A program made the translations under genes and the position numbers. DNA of 64,000 nt, taken from contig JAAKBF010000094.1 in assembly GCA_012656075.1 (NCBI GenBank), forward strand, positions 1 through 64,000, given 5' to 3'. Each line of letters opens with the position of its first letter. Position 1 is the first letter of the stretch. The notes beneath the pieces are model-generated. The model ran no database searches and was not told where the DNA came from. It saw only the letters and a program-made list of their open reading frames with translations. Below, piece after piece: positions 22,303-33,244 of the stretch. The stretch is from Phytophthora hibernalis. Its lineage: Eukaryota > Oomycota > Peronosporomycetes > Peronosporales > Peronosporaceae.

Positions 22303-22465
22303 AGACGGGTGTTGTTGGGATCTAGTTGTGTGGTTGATGCCAACGTCGGGAGGAAGTTGATAGAAGACGAAGCGACGTTGATTTAGGAAGGCTTGGAATG
22401 TGAAGTGGGTAGAATATTTAAGGGATCGGTTACCGATTTGAACTGGGTCAGGATCAGATTATAAA
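22303..22465 (-). pseudogene. Multi-pass membrane protein, 5' part
   Basis: Minus-strand frame open from about 22465 to the copia insertion point. It reads SLKYSTHFTFQAFLNQRRF and FVFYQLPPDVGINHTT. With one copy of the target site removed, it stays in frame with the hydrophobic segment at 18565 and below. The NHT could be an N-glycosylation site in a loop before the membrane helices. Upstream of 22465 the frame meets a stop within a small repeat. Confidence 0.45.
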
Positions 22466-22965
22466 TAGTCCCAACTGTGATATACCGGTACGTATACACA
22501 AAATGATAAACTCTGACCCACCCTGACCTGAAAAATAACGAACGGGTACCCTTCAATTAGAGAGTAACGTATTAGCAAATTAGGTAATTAGTAATAGATT
22601 AGCGAATCGCGAATGCACTTAGTGTCAGTGACACAAAGTTAGTGAACACAAAATAGTACACGTTGTCCATTGGAAACATCTGCTGAAGGAACTTCGCAAC
22701 CGCCGGCTCTAGTTCTTCCAGGGAGGATGTAAGGATCTTGTCTTCGAAGTTGCATGTGATATATCAACGCGGCTGTATTCGGGAGGGTTACTAGGACTCC
22801 TATCTCTTTTGAATTCATTCTACAACTTTCCGCCGTGAACACAGGTCCACTTCACGGTTACCTTTTTCGGATCGGCTACCGGATTGAACTGGATCAGGGA
22901 TCAGACAATACCTGGTTAAATAACCAATAGAATCTGATCAGAGACCCTGACCCATAAAATACTAA
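22440..22965. repeat. Two related small repeats (about 90 bp each)
   Basis: 22430-22540 and 22862-22968 share GGATCGG(T/C)TACCG, TTGAACTGG(G/A)TCAGG and a closing CTGACCCA with similar spacing. Each begins GGGTCAGG-like and ends with its reverse complement, so they resemble tiny foldback elements, though the arms are imperfect. Confidence 0.5.
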
Positions 22966-23077
22966 ATCGATGCTTTACAAAAACAATTTTGGTGCTCACT
23001 GATTGAACATGCTTTACTATTTAAAACATCGCATTCCGTGTCATCTGGACAAATTAGTATATTAGGACCAGTAAGGT

Positions 23078-23275
23078 AATGTAACTACATACAGCCTATC
23101 CGTGCCACCTGTGTGGTGAATTAATGTCGCCTCTAAATTGAGTGGCCTCGTGTGTTTTATGCCAGTGGATTCATGTAACTCACTGCGACCTATCCGTATC
23201 CACTGCGTCAATTCGAGGCGTCAGGCCACAAAAATCTGGTGAACTAATGTAACTCGCTTCAACCTGTCCGTATTA
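23078..23275. repeat. Threefold diverged repeat
   Basis: ATGTAACT followed after a few bases by A(G)CCT(A/G)TCCGT occurs three times, starting about 23079, 23173 and 23247. The spacers contain TGAATTAATG and TGAACTAATG. No coding function is apparent. Confidence 0.5.
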
Positions 23276-23385
23276 CTTTGGTCATACGTTTTGTATCTCA
23301 ACTACACCTGTTGTTTTCACTTAAATGGATCAAGCAAACAAGTAGTATCTTCTCCTCGTTGTGAATTCTACCTGGTGACACTCAG

Positions 23386-24165
23386 ATGAGCGATACCCAG
23401 GATTCTAGTCTTTTCAGGACTACTATTCACTGGAAGGGGTTCCAGTTGATCAAATGCTACGCCCCCGATGTCAAGACGACATACTGCTGCGGCTTCTACC
23501 GACCACGACGTGGCAGGCCCGGCTGTCCGCGAAACTTGACGTGCTCACGAATGGAGAAGTCAGAGAGAAGCAGTTTCTGCATTCGTGCAATACCGCTACG
23601 CGCCATCCCGGAGAAGATGCTATCAGTGAGATATCGGACGACTCATCGGAGGACTCGTCTACAAGTTCGGCACCGACGACTGTACCTGAAGAAGTGAGTC
23701 ATCTGATGGCTACTGAGACCGACACTTTGGCGTTGTCACAGGTCTCCGCGACACCGGCTCAGGTTCGGGGACAGTTCGTGATTGGTGCTCTGACTCGCGG
23801 TCTGTCGCGGGAGCAGGTTATCACTCGCGTATACCGCACATGGAGTCGTCACTTTGGCGGGTCAGTCCACGACCAAGTTGAAGTTCCACGACTGTCGATG
23901 GCACGAGACGGATCCAAGTTTTTTCAATTTGGATTCACGTACCCTGGTGATAATGGGCCCGAGCGTGTGCTCGGTTGGGGTTATCCAGCGTTGATTCGCT
24001 TGTTGAGCTACGCAGACGTTTCGCTGTTCGTGGATGGAACATTCCGCTGCGTGCCATCATCATTTTTCAGTGCGTGGTAATTATGGTTTACGACAGAGGA
24101 TCACGCTGTTTCGTGCCATGCGTGACCATGTTGACGACAAACAAAACGGAATGGACGCATTGGCC
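23386..24165 (+). pseudogene. MULE transposase N-terminal part
   Basis: It begins with a FLYWCH-like head (MSDTQDSSLFRTTIHWKGFQ, YCCGFYRPRRG). After a frame change near 23500 comes a Ser/Glu-rich linker, and then the MULE core: LSREQVITRVYRTWSRHFGG (about 23800-23860), ERVLGWGYPALIRLLSYADV and SLFVDGTFRCVPSSFF (about 24025-24072). The first catalytic Asp is in VDGTFRC. The frame shifts at 24072 and continues briefly as QCVVIMVYDRGSRCF. The rest is lost at the junction with the gypsy element at about 24165. MULE transposases move their own TIR-bounded DNA. Confidence 0.8.
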
Positions 24166-25509
24166 TAGAAGGAGGTCATCAAGGTATCGGTCGCACATAT
24201 CAACGGATCCGGCGACATTTTCACTGGAGAGGACTGTATTGGAGTGTCCAGCGCTATGTCGGAGAGTGTGTAGACTGCGAGACCGGCAAGGGGCGACCCA
24301 CGATCAGGGGCGAATCTCCGGGTAATATCCAAGTGACGTACCCTTTTCAGGTTATCGCGATGGATCACATACCCTCGCTACCAAAGTCGGTCAAGAGCAA
24401 CACGGAGCTGTTGATCTGGGTCGATCTGTTCACGGGCTATGTGATCGCGAAAGCAAGCGCATCCAGAACGGCACAGACGATCGCTGAATCCTATGAAGAA
24501 TGCGTTTTTCGACGATTTGGGGCGAGCGAAGTGATCCGACACGATCGAGAACCGGGATTTATGGCAGATTTCTTCCGATCATTTAACAAGATCCTCGGGC
24601 AACGTCAGAGAGCGACTATGGCCTACCGACCTCAAGCCAACGGAACCGCAGAGCGAATGGTGCAGACCTCGACAAGAGCGCTGAAAATGTACGTTCAAGA
24701 TCTGGATCAACGAGATCGGGATGAATATACCGAACGTCTGATGTTCGCGATCAATACCGCTCTAGATCGAGTTCGTGGAGACACTCCATTCTACTTAGTG
24801 CATTGCTGGGACCCGAGATCGACCATGGAAGCGGTCATACCTGTGGGCAGCACCCGGAACCACGATCGAGACGCTCGACAGTGGAGGTACCAAGTGCAAC
24901 GACATTACACCCAAGCTAGAGAACAGGTCAACGATCGTCTGAGGCAAGCGATAGCCGATCGAGTCGACCGGCATAACGACGAGGTCCGACCACACTCGAT
25001 CGACGTGGGATCTCAAGTCTGGCTGTACTTGGATCGTGTATGCACGAAAGCTAGCTCATGTGTGGCATGGTCCTTTCCGAGTCGCGGAAAAGGTCAACGA
25101 GTACTCGATGAAGCTCCAGACAGCCGGCACGGATTATCGTCTGTTCCCGATCGTGCACGTCTCAAAGTTGAAGCTGGTTCTCCACTTTCCAGATCGGCCA
25201 CAGGTAGAACTGACGGATCCCGACGCGAATCGACTAGATTTCGACGAGGTCCTGCTACCTGAAGACAGTTGGACACCGGATCTCGAGGACGGAGAGTATG
25301 AAGTGGAGAAGATCACCGACATGCGAACCGGTCGTCGGACCAGATACGGGCGCACATATCGGGAGTTCTTGGCGCACTGGAAGGGATATGACGACCCGAG
25401 CTGGATCGACGAGGCCGATCTCAACTGTGGGGCGGTCCTGCACGAGCTCCTTCGCGATCGCGTAAATCGGAATCGTTTCGGAGCGATGCAATCTCACGAG
25501 GAGGAGTGA
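24166..25509 (+). pseudogene. Ty3/gypsy integrase with C-terminal chromodomain
   Basis: It starts inside the integrase zinc region (VGECVDCETGKGRPTIRGES at about 24258-24315). The catalytic core has MDHIPSLPKSVKSNTELL, a second Asp in IRHDREPGF, and Glu in ANGTAERMVQ (about 24640-24665). After a frameshift near 25035 it reads ARKLAHVWHGPFRVAEKVN and FPIVHVSKLKLV. A chromodomain follows (VEKITDMRTGRRTRYGRTYR, EFLAHWKGYDDPSWI, about 25300-25410), ending at a stop at 25507. Chromodomains direct integration to particular histone marks. RT, protease and gag of this copy are absent. Confidence 0.9.
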
Positions 25510-26073
25510 GATCGACTCCTCGGGGCAGATAGGCTGCTCCGGGACGAAATCGGAAGACGGATCTGCAGATCGGCGGAAAGGGATATTTGTATGAGTTTTA
25601 CATATGCATGTATATGAGTCTTGGAAGTCTAGGCCGGATCCCGCCTCACACGATGAGGTCGGAATCAGACACTGCTTAACCGAGCAACTATGTCAAGAAG
25701 TTGGGGAAGACCAGACAGATCAGGGCTCAAGAAGAAAAGAACGTGTGGGATTGAAAAGTAAAGCTGTCGGATCTCAGACTACAACTCCGGATGTCGAATG
25801 GCAACCGCCAGGAGGCGTAAGCGAATGGATCGAGGAAATCCCGATCGGTGGTGTCGAGATCGTGCGAGATCGTGTGGATCGACTGACGGGTGCGGCTACG
25901 GGACGAACTTGTTCCGCAGGCGGTTGACTCGACGAGCAGGGTGTTCCTGAGGAAGATCGCGGAATTGGTTGCACCAATGGTCAGCGTCGTGGCTTTCGTC
26001 CAGAGCCTCAAGTAGATCATCAGATGGTGTTCGGTGGTTGGCAAGAGATGGTTGACCGGGGTACCAGGTCGTC
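25510..26073. other. Region between gypsy pol and the antisense ORF
   Basis: Rich in GATC, like the rest of this element. The open frame at 25604-25927 has no recognisable domain. Probably untranslated element sequence. Confidence 0.4.
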
Positions 26074-27983
26074 TCAGGGGATGGGCGGTATGTAAAGGAT
26101 CAGCGGATCTAGCAGCAAATCCACGTTAGACCAACCATCTCGCATCAGAGGTAACAGTTCGTCCAAGAGTTGACGCCAGTGTACACCTGCGTCGATCCGA
26201 CACCGTCGGCGTCGGGCGTGATAATCCGCGAGGACAGGATCGGCGTCCATCTGCGCAGTCGTGATCGGTAGATAGTGGGTGATCTCCCAGAATGCTTGGA
26301 GATATTGCTCCTCGAACGCCAGATATGCCCGGACCCACTCGCCCAATGCAGTGCGGGCAGCCAGGTGTCGACGCACGTCGAAGGTCACCGCGTCCACAGT
26401 ATTTTCCATGACTTCCCATGGCGTGGAATTCATCAAAGCAGTGACGTTCGGGCCGGTGATAAGGGTGTCCAGATAACCAGTCCCAGGAGCAGGCCCACGA
26501 ACTCCGCGCATACGCCTAGGGAAGTACCAGCCCGCTGGCATCGAGAAGTGATCGAGCAGCGTGCGGCGGATCATCCCGGTTAGCTGCAACTGGTTCACGA
26601 TCGCGGCCGACCAGGTTCGACGTCAGCTTGATTAAAGTGGCGGGGACGATCGAATCCCGGGATGGAAGTGGATAGATCGAACAGGGGCGGGGTCAGTCCG
26701 CCTTGAGGCCCTGGAGATGGTGGAGGGGATCCACCTGGCGATCCGCCTGGCGATCCGTCCGGCGACCCGTTCGGTGATCCAGAAGGAGAGGACTTGGGGC
26801 CATCGGAACCGGGGACTTCGATCGGGTGAGAAGGCTCGCCTTCATGCCCAGCGGATCGGCGACGAGCTATAGAGCGAGATCGAGATAAAGCCGCCAAGAC
26901 CTGGTCGTCGATCTCGTCTTCATCGTCCTCCCCTTCCTCCTCCTGTTCGTCGGTGAGTGTTTTCTTTCCCTCTCCTTTTCCTCGCCGGCCTTTTCTTCGG
27001 TTGCCTCTTCTTCCTTTTCGGTGTCGCGTTTTTCGCCCGCGCCATGAGGTGGGACTGACTCCGGAGGGGTCCCGAACAACTCGTAGTCGTCATCACCGCC
27101 GTCGTCTTGGATCTCCTCGACCAACTCTGGCTCTCCTCGATCGACTCCGGTTCTTCGACGTCGGAACCGGGAGGTGTCGGTGATCGGCTGGCTGGATGTG
27201 CAGGGTGTTCACGCCTCTTGCGAGATTCCGGCTGCTGCGATGGAGACGCCGATCGACTCCGATCTCTCTTCCCGTGCAGATCGCGAGGCGACGAAGAAGG
27301 AGCCCGATCGCGGGACGGTGAAGGAGAAGCAGACAGAGGCCAGCCGCCACTTGGAGACCCGGCTAGATGGGCTGTGTGCCACAGATTGCGAAGTGCTGAT
27401 CGTGCCCCCAGACCCATGAGATGGTTGTCGCGAGCGAACAACAGCTCACGTTCACTACAGTCGACTTGCGCTCGGAGATCGTCCACGGTGTCAGAGGCCA
27501 GATCGAGCTGGTAAGCCAGATCTCGGTTGGTCTCCTCCACACGAGCCAGCTCTTGCTGCATACGAGCGAGACGGCGTTCCGATTCATGGAGATCGTCACT
27601 CTGTTGCTGGACTTGAAAGCGCAGATCTTGGAGTTCTGCCGACGCGGCGAAGCTAGCAGGCCCCTGCTGACGAGCGTCGATCTCGGCACGCAGACGTCGG
27701 ATCTCTGCGTCTTGGTCTTGGCGGAGGTGCTCCAGACCTCGCAGTTCGTTGGACATACGGGTCATGGTTTGGTCTTGCCCCGCACGGTCTTGCAGCAGCT
27801 GATCTCGGGTGGTCCGAACCTGGCGGAGCTCCCTTCCAGGAATGCAACCTGCCGTGGCGCACCTAATGCAGAACGAGCCGAGGCGACCGATCTGCGCGAA
27901 GCCATGCCGGGAGAGGGTGATCGCGACCGAGGCGAGGTGTTGCTCGGAAGTCGCTCCGAAGTCTCAGATAGGTGATCGCTCAT
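26074..27983 (-). pseudogene. Long antisense ORF of the gypsy element: coiled coil, acidic/GSP-repeat linker, conserved C-terminus
   Basis: On the strand opposite to pol, five overlapping open segments form one apparent protein of roughly 600 residues. The head is Ser/Arg-rich (MSDHLSETSERLPSNTSPRS at 27983). A heptad-rich coiled coil follows (LEHLRQDQDAEIRRLRAEID, QQELARVEETNRDLAYQLDL, 27765-27480), then an acidic-basic linker (DDGGDDDYELFGTPPESVPP). Next come about six GSP-x repeats (SPSGSPNGSPDGSPGGSPGG at about 26785-26725). The C-terminal 170 residues look folded (ADPVLADYHARRRRCRIDAG, LPLMRDGWSNVDLLLDPLIL). About four 1-nt frame changes break it. Base composition (GATCG-rich) matches the adjoining pol, so it belongs to the same element. 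The family is unknown to me. Confidence 0.55.
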
Positions 27984-29258
27984 GAGGCGGCTTGGATAGC
28001 AGGAAGAAGATTGGCAAATGAGCGACCGAAGTTCAACCGCTGTACGGCCCCAACTTCGGACGAGGGGAGGTTGTGGCGAAGCGCCTAATAAGATTGGCGG
28101 ACCGGCTATGAGAAAGACGGGGCGAAGATAAGAAAAGCACCACCGCCGATTCCGCTAAAGAAGCTTGGGTGTCTCACGGGGACTATGCGCTCACGTCATG
28201 GGTTGATGTCGAGGGGGCGAGATCAAGTGAGACAAAGAAGATGGCACCGCAGATGAGTCCAAATCGACGTCGGTCGGTGCGTCGGAATCTCCCGATCGAC
28301 GATCGTGGCTCGATCGCTGAGCCAGCTGATCGTACCTCGATCGCCCCTCGATCGAGGATCCGCCGATCGACCAGCTGTTTCTCAAGATTGGGCGAAGTCG
28401 ACATCGACGAGTGTACGAAGGCACCCGGAAGGATGGGTAAGAGCGGCGGCAGGTGACACGCAAGGCATCTAGCGGTCGTTTAGTGGAGTTCAGACTAAGT
28501 GTTTGGCTGAGATAGACATAACTATAAATCAGACTCGAATTTGCACTGAACATCGCAAGTGCCTTCCAGACGGGAAGAACATTGGCCCCATAAGGTGTTT
28601 GCATACTAGCGTTAGTAGATCTAGTGTTGTAGCGTAAGGATCGGATATACATTGGCCGACCTTCCTACACCTAAGTCTCTATCGTTCTAGTGCATACCTC
28701 GATCGACTGGACTACTGCTTGGCCGTCGATCGTCTTCAAACTCTCATCAACTCAAGTCCCGCTATTGGAAGCGGCAAGCACACAAAGGAAAGGAAAAGGA
28801 AAGGACAGCAACGCCCACAAGGCATCCCCAGGCTTAGGATCAAGTCCAAGCCCTCGATCGACTCTAGACAACCCCGATCGATCCATATACTCGGCTGTAG
28901 CATGAAGACATCCGCGTTACTCCACCCCGTCCCTGCGTCCCGCCAGGATGTTCAAGACTTCTCGTCACTGCACTCTTCGGAGTCCCGAGAGAGCAGATCC
29001 AGCCCACCGACGGGTACACAAGGTGAGACCAAGTTCAGCAGATCACGGATCATCGGGGACCCCCTCCGTTAGTTGGTGTCTGGGCGAAGTGGGAAGTCGG
29101 ATCTGGCCTTAACAAGATTTTGGCTGATCCCGCTACACCACAATCTTGTACTTTTAGATTTCCACCAGCAGTTAGATAGAAGACTCAGGTTTACACCAAG
29201 GGTTTTGTCCTGGGGTCTAACTCAAACAAATACAAACATTTCCATTCTTTTAACATAA
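27984..29258. other. GATC-rich noncoding end of the gypsy element (possible LTR)
   Basis: No coding is supported. GATCGA/CGATCG motifs are frequent up to about 29065 and then stop abruptly, which marks a likely element boundary. A TGACACGC start near 28455, preceded by purine-rich sequence, could be an LTR start, and TGGTGTCTGGGCGAAG at 29074 looks like a primer site. No second LTR copy exists in the window to confirm either. Confidence 0.35.
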
Positions 29259-29549
29259 CTGAAAGCCAATTGGGTCGTGTTCATCTCTATTGTGGAATAG
29301 ATGCAAATCTAGGCAGTTATTCGTCGCTTAAGTTGCAGTTGAAGTCTCGTCACATGGCTGCTGTCACAAAATGTCAAACCTTTAGATATAAAACAAAACT
29401 CTCTCGTGTCCTTCTAACCCACATCGTTCTCGTGTACCTAACCTTAGTCCTGTCACCTCAAGCAACTGCGGTGGTTAGCGTAGGAGATATTAATCTATTA
29501 CCACGTGGGTGCACGAAACGGACTTCGGCGGACGGACGAGCGACGAACC

Positions 29550-30014
29550 TTACGTGAAGATAGGACGCGCAGTGGGTTTGAACCACCAACCATCTGCTTG
29601 GAAATGCTGTGCTACTCGAGCCCGCCAGCATGTTTCATTTGATTCCAAATACACATCCTCCTGCATAAGCATCAGAATAGTAATCGCAACTGCGATATGA
29701 GTATTGGCTTCGTTTTCCCAAGTGTCTTCACTGTCCGGTAGGCCTTGCCAATGTACCAAGAATTGCTTCTTTCTGCGGCGTGTTCGTTGCTTGACCAGCC
29801 GCTCGATCAGATGTAGGGCGCGATCGTCGTTGTCCGGGGAAAAGTGTACTGGAGATACCTTTGGCAATGGCCGGCTCAGGAACCCTGCTGGAGACTCGAC
29901 AACGTGACGCAGCACGTCGACGTTGAAGCTGTTATGCAGTCGGCGCATGGTCTTCGGCAAGTCTAGCTTGGCCACGTTCTGGTTCACCATTTTGGTGATC
30001 TGGAAAGAGTCCAC
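29550..30014 (-). pseudogene. Ty3/gypsy (second element) chromodomain end
   Basis: The minus strand reads NQNVAKLDLPKTMRRLHNSF, NVDVLRHVVES and a C-terminal chromodomain KKQFLVHWQGLPDSEDTWE (about 29765-29705). A tail ends ARVAQHFQADGWWFKP. The last 30 residues read across a tRNA-like sequence (29560-29640), so the natural C-terminus has probably been replaced. Confidence 0.8.
29560..29640 (-). repeat. tRNA-like sequence (pol III B-box) inside the gypsy 3' ORF
   Basis: On the minus strand GGTGGTTCAAACCCACTGCG carries a B-box consensus (GGTTCAAACCC) with a flanking self-complementary stem. Upstream, GGCGGGCTCGAGTAGCA is A-box-like. The acceptor stem does not pair, so this is a pseudo-tRNA or a tRNA-derived SINE head rather than a tRNA gene. 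Confidence 0.35.
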
Positions 30015-30080
30015 AAATGTCGCTGCTAGTGTGTCTTTGTCAATACGGGTTCCACGCGCTGCATGAGCGAGAGGTAGGTT

Positions 30081-30883
30081 TCATGTGTTCAGGTACACCC
30101 AATCGCCTTCCTCAAACTGCACAAAACTACGGCCTTGGTCGTAATACGCTTTCTGCCGGACCTTGGCGTCACGTAAGTTCCTTTGTGCGGCTTCGATATT
30201 CTTCAGGCGCTCTTCAACAAAATTGGCAGCAAAATCATTTCGGGTCTCCGCCTCGACACCTGGCGTACGATCCACGCGACCTGTGTCAATTTGAAATGGC
30301 GACATTTTGGTCGAAGAGCTCACCAACGTCGCGTGAGCGTACTCCACAGTAGATAACACCTCGGACCAATTTGTCCCGTGCAGAGACACCATACAGCGAA
30401 GTCCATCTTCGAGAACTCTGATTTGCCGCTCAGTTTGTCCATCCGCTTGAGCACGAAATGCCGTCGTCATTCGTAGCTTGACTCCCATAATGCGCATCAG
30501 TTCTTGCCAAAACGAACCGGTGAACCTCGGGTCACGGTCGCTCACGATTGCAGCTGGTAGTCCATGGTTGCGAACAACTACATCAAAAAGAGAGCTGCGG
30601 ACTGTGCACCTGTTGCTGTCTAATGTGTTGCCACGTACTTTGACCTCTTACTCAAATGGTCGATGCACACTATAATGGCGTCGTAGCCCGAAGATGCTGG
30701 AAGTCCTGTGACGAAGTCAATCCCCACAATCTGCCAGCATTCGGAAGGCACAGGTAGTGGCATGAGCTCGCCGTTCCTTCGCAAACTGCTCGACTTGAAG
30801 CGAGCGCAGGTGGCGCAGCTTTGTACGTAGCGCTTGATATCGACCAGCATGGTAGACCAGTAGTACCTTTGACTTAATTTCAA
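30081..30883 (-). pseudogene. Ty3/gypsy (second element) integrase
   Basis: The zinc-binding head is in YYWSTMLVDIKRYVQSCATC (about 30865-30805). The core starts WQIVGIDFVTGLPASSGYDA (first Asp, about 30735-30675), continues SDRDPRFTGSFWQELMRIMG (second Asp, from 30542) and has Glu in ADGQTERQIRVLEDGLRCM (about 30450-30395). A frameshift lies between 30620 and 30545, and a stop at 30081 precedes the chromodomain segment. It inserts element cDNA, and it is broken here. Confidence 0.88.
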
Positions 30884-31010
30884 TTGAGTCCGTCGGATAC
30901 CCGGTGTGCAGCTACTGGGCCGTCGTGGAATTCTGCCAAAAGGGCAATGCGCAGGTCACCATAATCAGGAACACAAAGTCGTCGAACGGCTTCTCCAGTC
31001 TCCAGATAAA

Positions 31011-32253
31011 CTAGGCCTTGTTCCCAGCGCAATATTGCGCCTGACACTTTCTTGAATGGCGACGACTTCCTAAACCAGCGAAGTGAGGGTCGCGTTGGTA
31101 TCCTTGCTTGAACACGCGTTTGGTGGCCGAGTCCAGATGTACGTTTGTGATGGCAATCGTTGCTTCACCCACTTTGATCGTCAGCACTTCGTGCGCTACC
31201 ATCACCGGTGCCGCGACACCTCTCCCCGGAAGTCGTCGTCCAGAAGCAAGTGACAGTCGGATTCCGGAAGTAGGGATAGAGAGAGATTCGATATCTTGTG
31301 GCGCCGCAACGACTTGTTGTCCGCAGTGCAGTGATCATCGCACTGGTGTACGATATGCTGTAGAATATCGATTTCTCATTTGCAGCTTGGAGTTCCGCTG
31401 GTCGTGACAATGCATCAGCGACAACGTAAGCAGCTCCTTTCACGTGGTGGAGCGTGAACGTGAATTGCCCAACAACATCCAGCCATCTCGCTAATTTGCC
31501 GGACACTTGAGGGTGTTGCATGTACCAGGAGCACGCTGAATTATCCGTAAAAAGTCAAACTTTCGTCCATACAAGTAATGTCGCCACTTGGACAGCGCAA
31601 GCTTAATGGCGAACAATTCCTGCTCATGCACAGGCCAGTTGCGTTCGGCCGACGAGAGTTTCTTCGAAAAGAAGGCGACAGGCATGTCATTTCCCGAGAC
31701 TCGTTGAGACAGTACGCCTTCACAACATCGATCTGAGTCACCTGTCGTCACCACGAATGGCTTGTCGAAGTCTGGAAGCTGTAGTACAGGAGCTTGTTGT
31801 AAACGGAGCTTGAGTTGCACGAATGCCCGCTTCTGCTCGTCTCCCCATGTTTTGCTTCACCAACTCACTCAAGGGCAGCACAATCTCAGCAAAATCACAA
31901 ATGAATCGACGATAATAGTCAGCCAACCCCAGGAAGCTAAGAAGTTGCTTGGATGTGGTTGGGTCAGGAAATTTCTCGATTGCCAACGTCTTGCGCTTGT
32001 CGGCGCGCAATCCATTCTTCGTTACTGTGTGACCTAAGAAGTTCACAGACTCATCTCCAAAGACGCACTTTGATCGTCGTGCGTACAGTCGTTCAGCTCG
32101 CAAGACGTCGAAAATTTGGCGCAGATGCTCGCAATGTTCTTCCGCGGAGTGAGAGTAAATGCAAAGATCATCGAGGTACACCACGACAAAGGCGAACTTT
32201 CCAAACAAAAGTCGCATAAGTCGGGACCACACACCTGGCATACACTAAGCCCC
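31011..32253 (-). pseudogene. Ty3/gypsy (second element) reverse transcriptase and RNase H
   Basis: RT begins near 32253 (VWSRLMRLLFGKFAFVVVYL) with the catalytic box YLDDLCIYSH (about 32185-32155) and the thumb motif FLGLADYYRRFICDFAEIVL. A frameshift near 31830 precedes RNase H: LQLPDFDKPFVVTTGDSD, NWPVHEQELFAIKLALSKW and WRHYLYGRKF (31780-31555). A further frame change leads to TFTLHHVKGAAYVVADALSR (about 31455-31395). The RT fingers are missing because the left edge abuts LINE-derived sequence at about 32250-32400. Confidence 0.88.
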
Positions 32254-32412
32254 ATCGGCCTTACTGTGGGACCGTCGACCACCGTCCAGGAGTAATTATT
32301 CCGTAGTGTTGGGGCCTTGCGAAGCTGGAGCTGTGGGGGACACCCTAACTGCTGACCGACCGTTATGGTGGTGAACTTAAGAGAATCGCGATCAACCACC
32401 GTTCCAATTTGG

Positions 32413-33208
32413 CTATTGTATGTCCAGCAACATATCCGTGCGCTGTTGGATTCTTGCCGTGTAAATCTCTGTCGTTTTTCGGAAAATCTGGAGACTTTGT
32501 ACCGAGGTGACTTCTATACGATCATATTTGGGCCGAAGTAGTACTGGAGCCTTACTGTCGGGAATCCAGGGGTTATCTGCCCAAGCGAAAGTTCCCCAAA
32601 AAGCTTTGAATTCTCGACTCGGTGGTAAAACTGCTTCTATATCATCCAGATGCACTTCGACTTCGATTAGTTCTTTTGACTTCGGTTGATAGGTCGAGCT
32701 GCGAAGCGCTCGGCTCGCGACCGCTGAAAGCTGGGGAATGTATGTGGTTGCATGTTCTCGCCGAAGTTGCTGCTCCTCATCCGTGGGTACAAGCGTTGTA
32801 CCTACCTCCAATTGCAATTGTTTCCTTCTGCTACTCCAAATTGTCGGGCATGATTTTCGAGATGTTGTCCATGGGCTCGTCAGCGGTTCCACTCCGGTTA
32901 ATCCCATCCAATGACGCCAGGCTGCCTGATAAATGTCTTGTTTGCCTATTAGCCACGCCATAGCCACTTTCACTCGCTGTGCTTGGATCGCTGATTAGAC
33001 CCAATCCTCCTACTTCCTTGGGTGCGAAAATCAGGCTGGGTGAACATTTGTGTCTGCTGGGATGATCTTTCATCTGACAGTGCCATAAGTATTGGTTTTG
33101 CATGTTAACAATCCGAGTGCACCCGTCAGGTGTTGGTGGGAAGACTTTTGCCGTAAACAGTATTGCCGGAATCACGACTGTGTTGAGTAAATCAACCCGA
33201 TCTCTCAC
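32413..33208 (-). pseudogene. LINE (non-LTR) reverse transcriptase C-terminal fragment
   Basis: Minus-strand segment LNTVVIPAILFTAKVFPPT, IVNMQNQYLWHCQ and LIFAPKEVGGLGLISDPSTA (33190-32965) is the conserved post-RT region of L1-like ORF2 (the P..GGLGL box). After a frame change near 32900 a helical region continues to a stop at 32413 (SKELIEVEVHLDDIEAVLPP). 5' truncation is usual for LINEs, but no A-tail is seen at the 3' side. It may belong to the same family as the ORF1 at 62474. Confidence 0.7.
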
Positions 33209-33244
33209 AGTCGTTGAGAGAGAGCTCGAACTGGTGAGTGTTTC

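Noticed and set aside
29074..29095. TGGTGTCTGGGCGAAG as a primer binding site after an LTR
   Set aside because: Preceding sequence does not end in CA and no LTR partner is present. Kept only as a remark.
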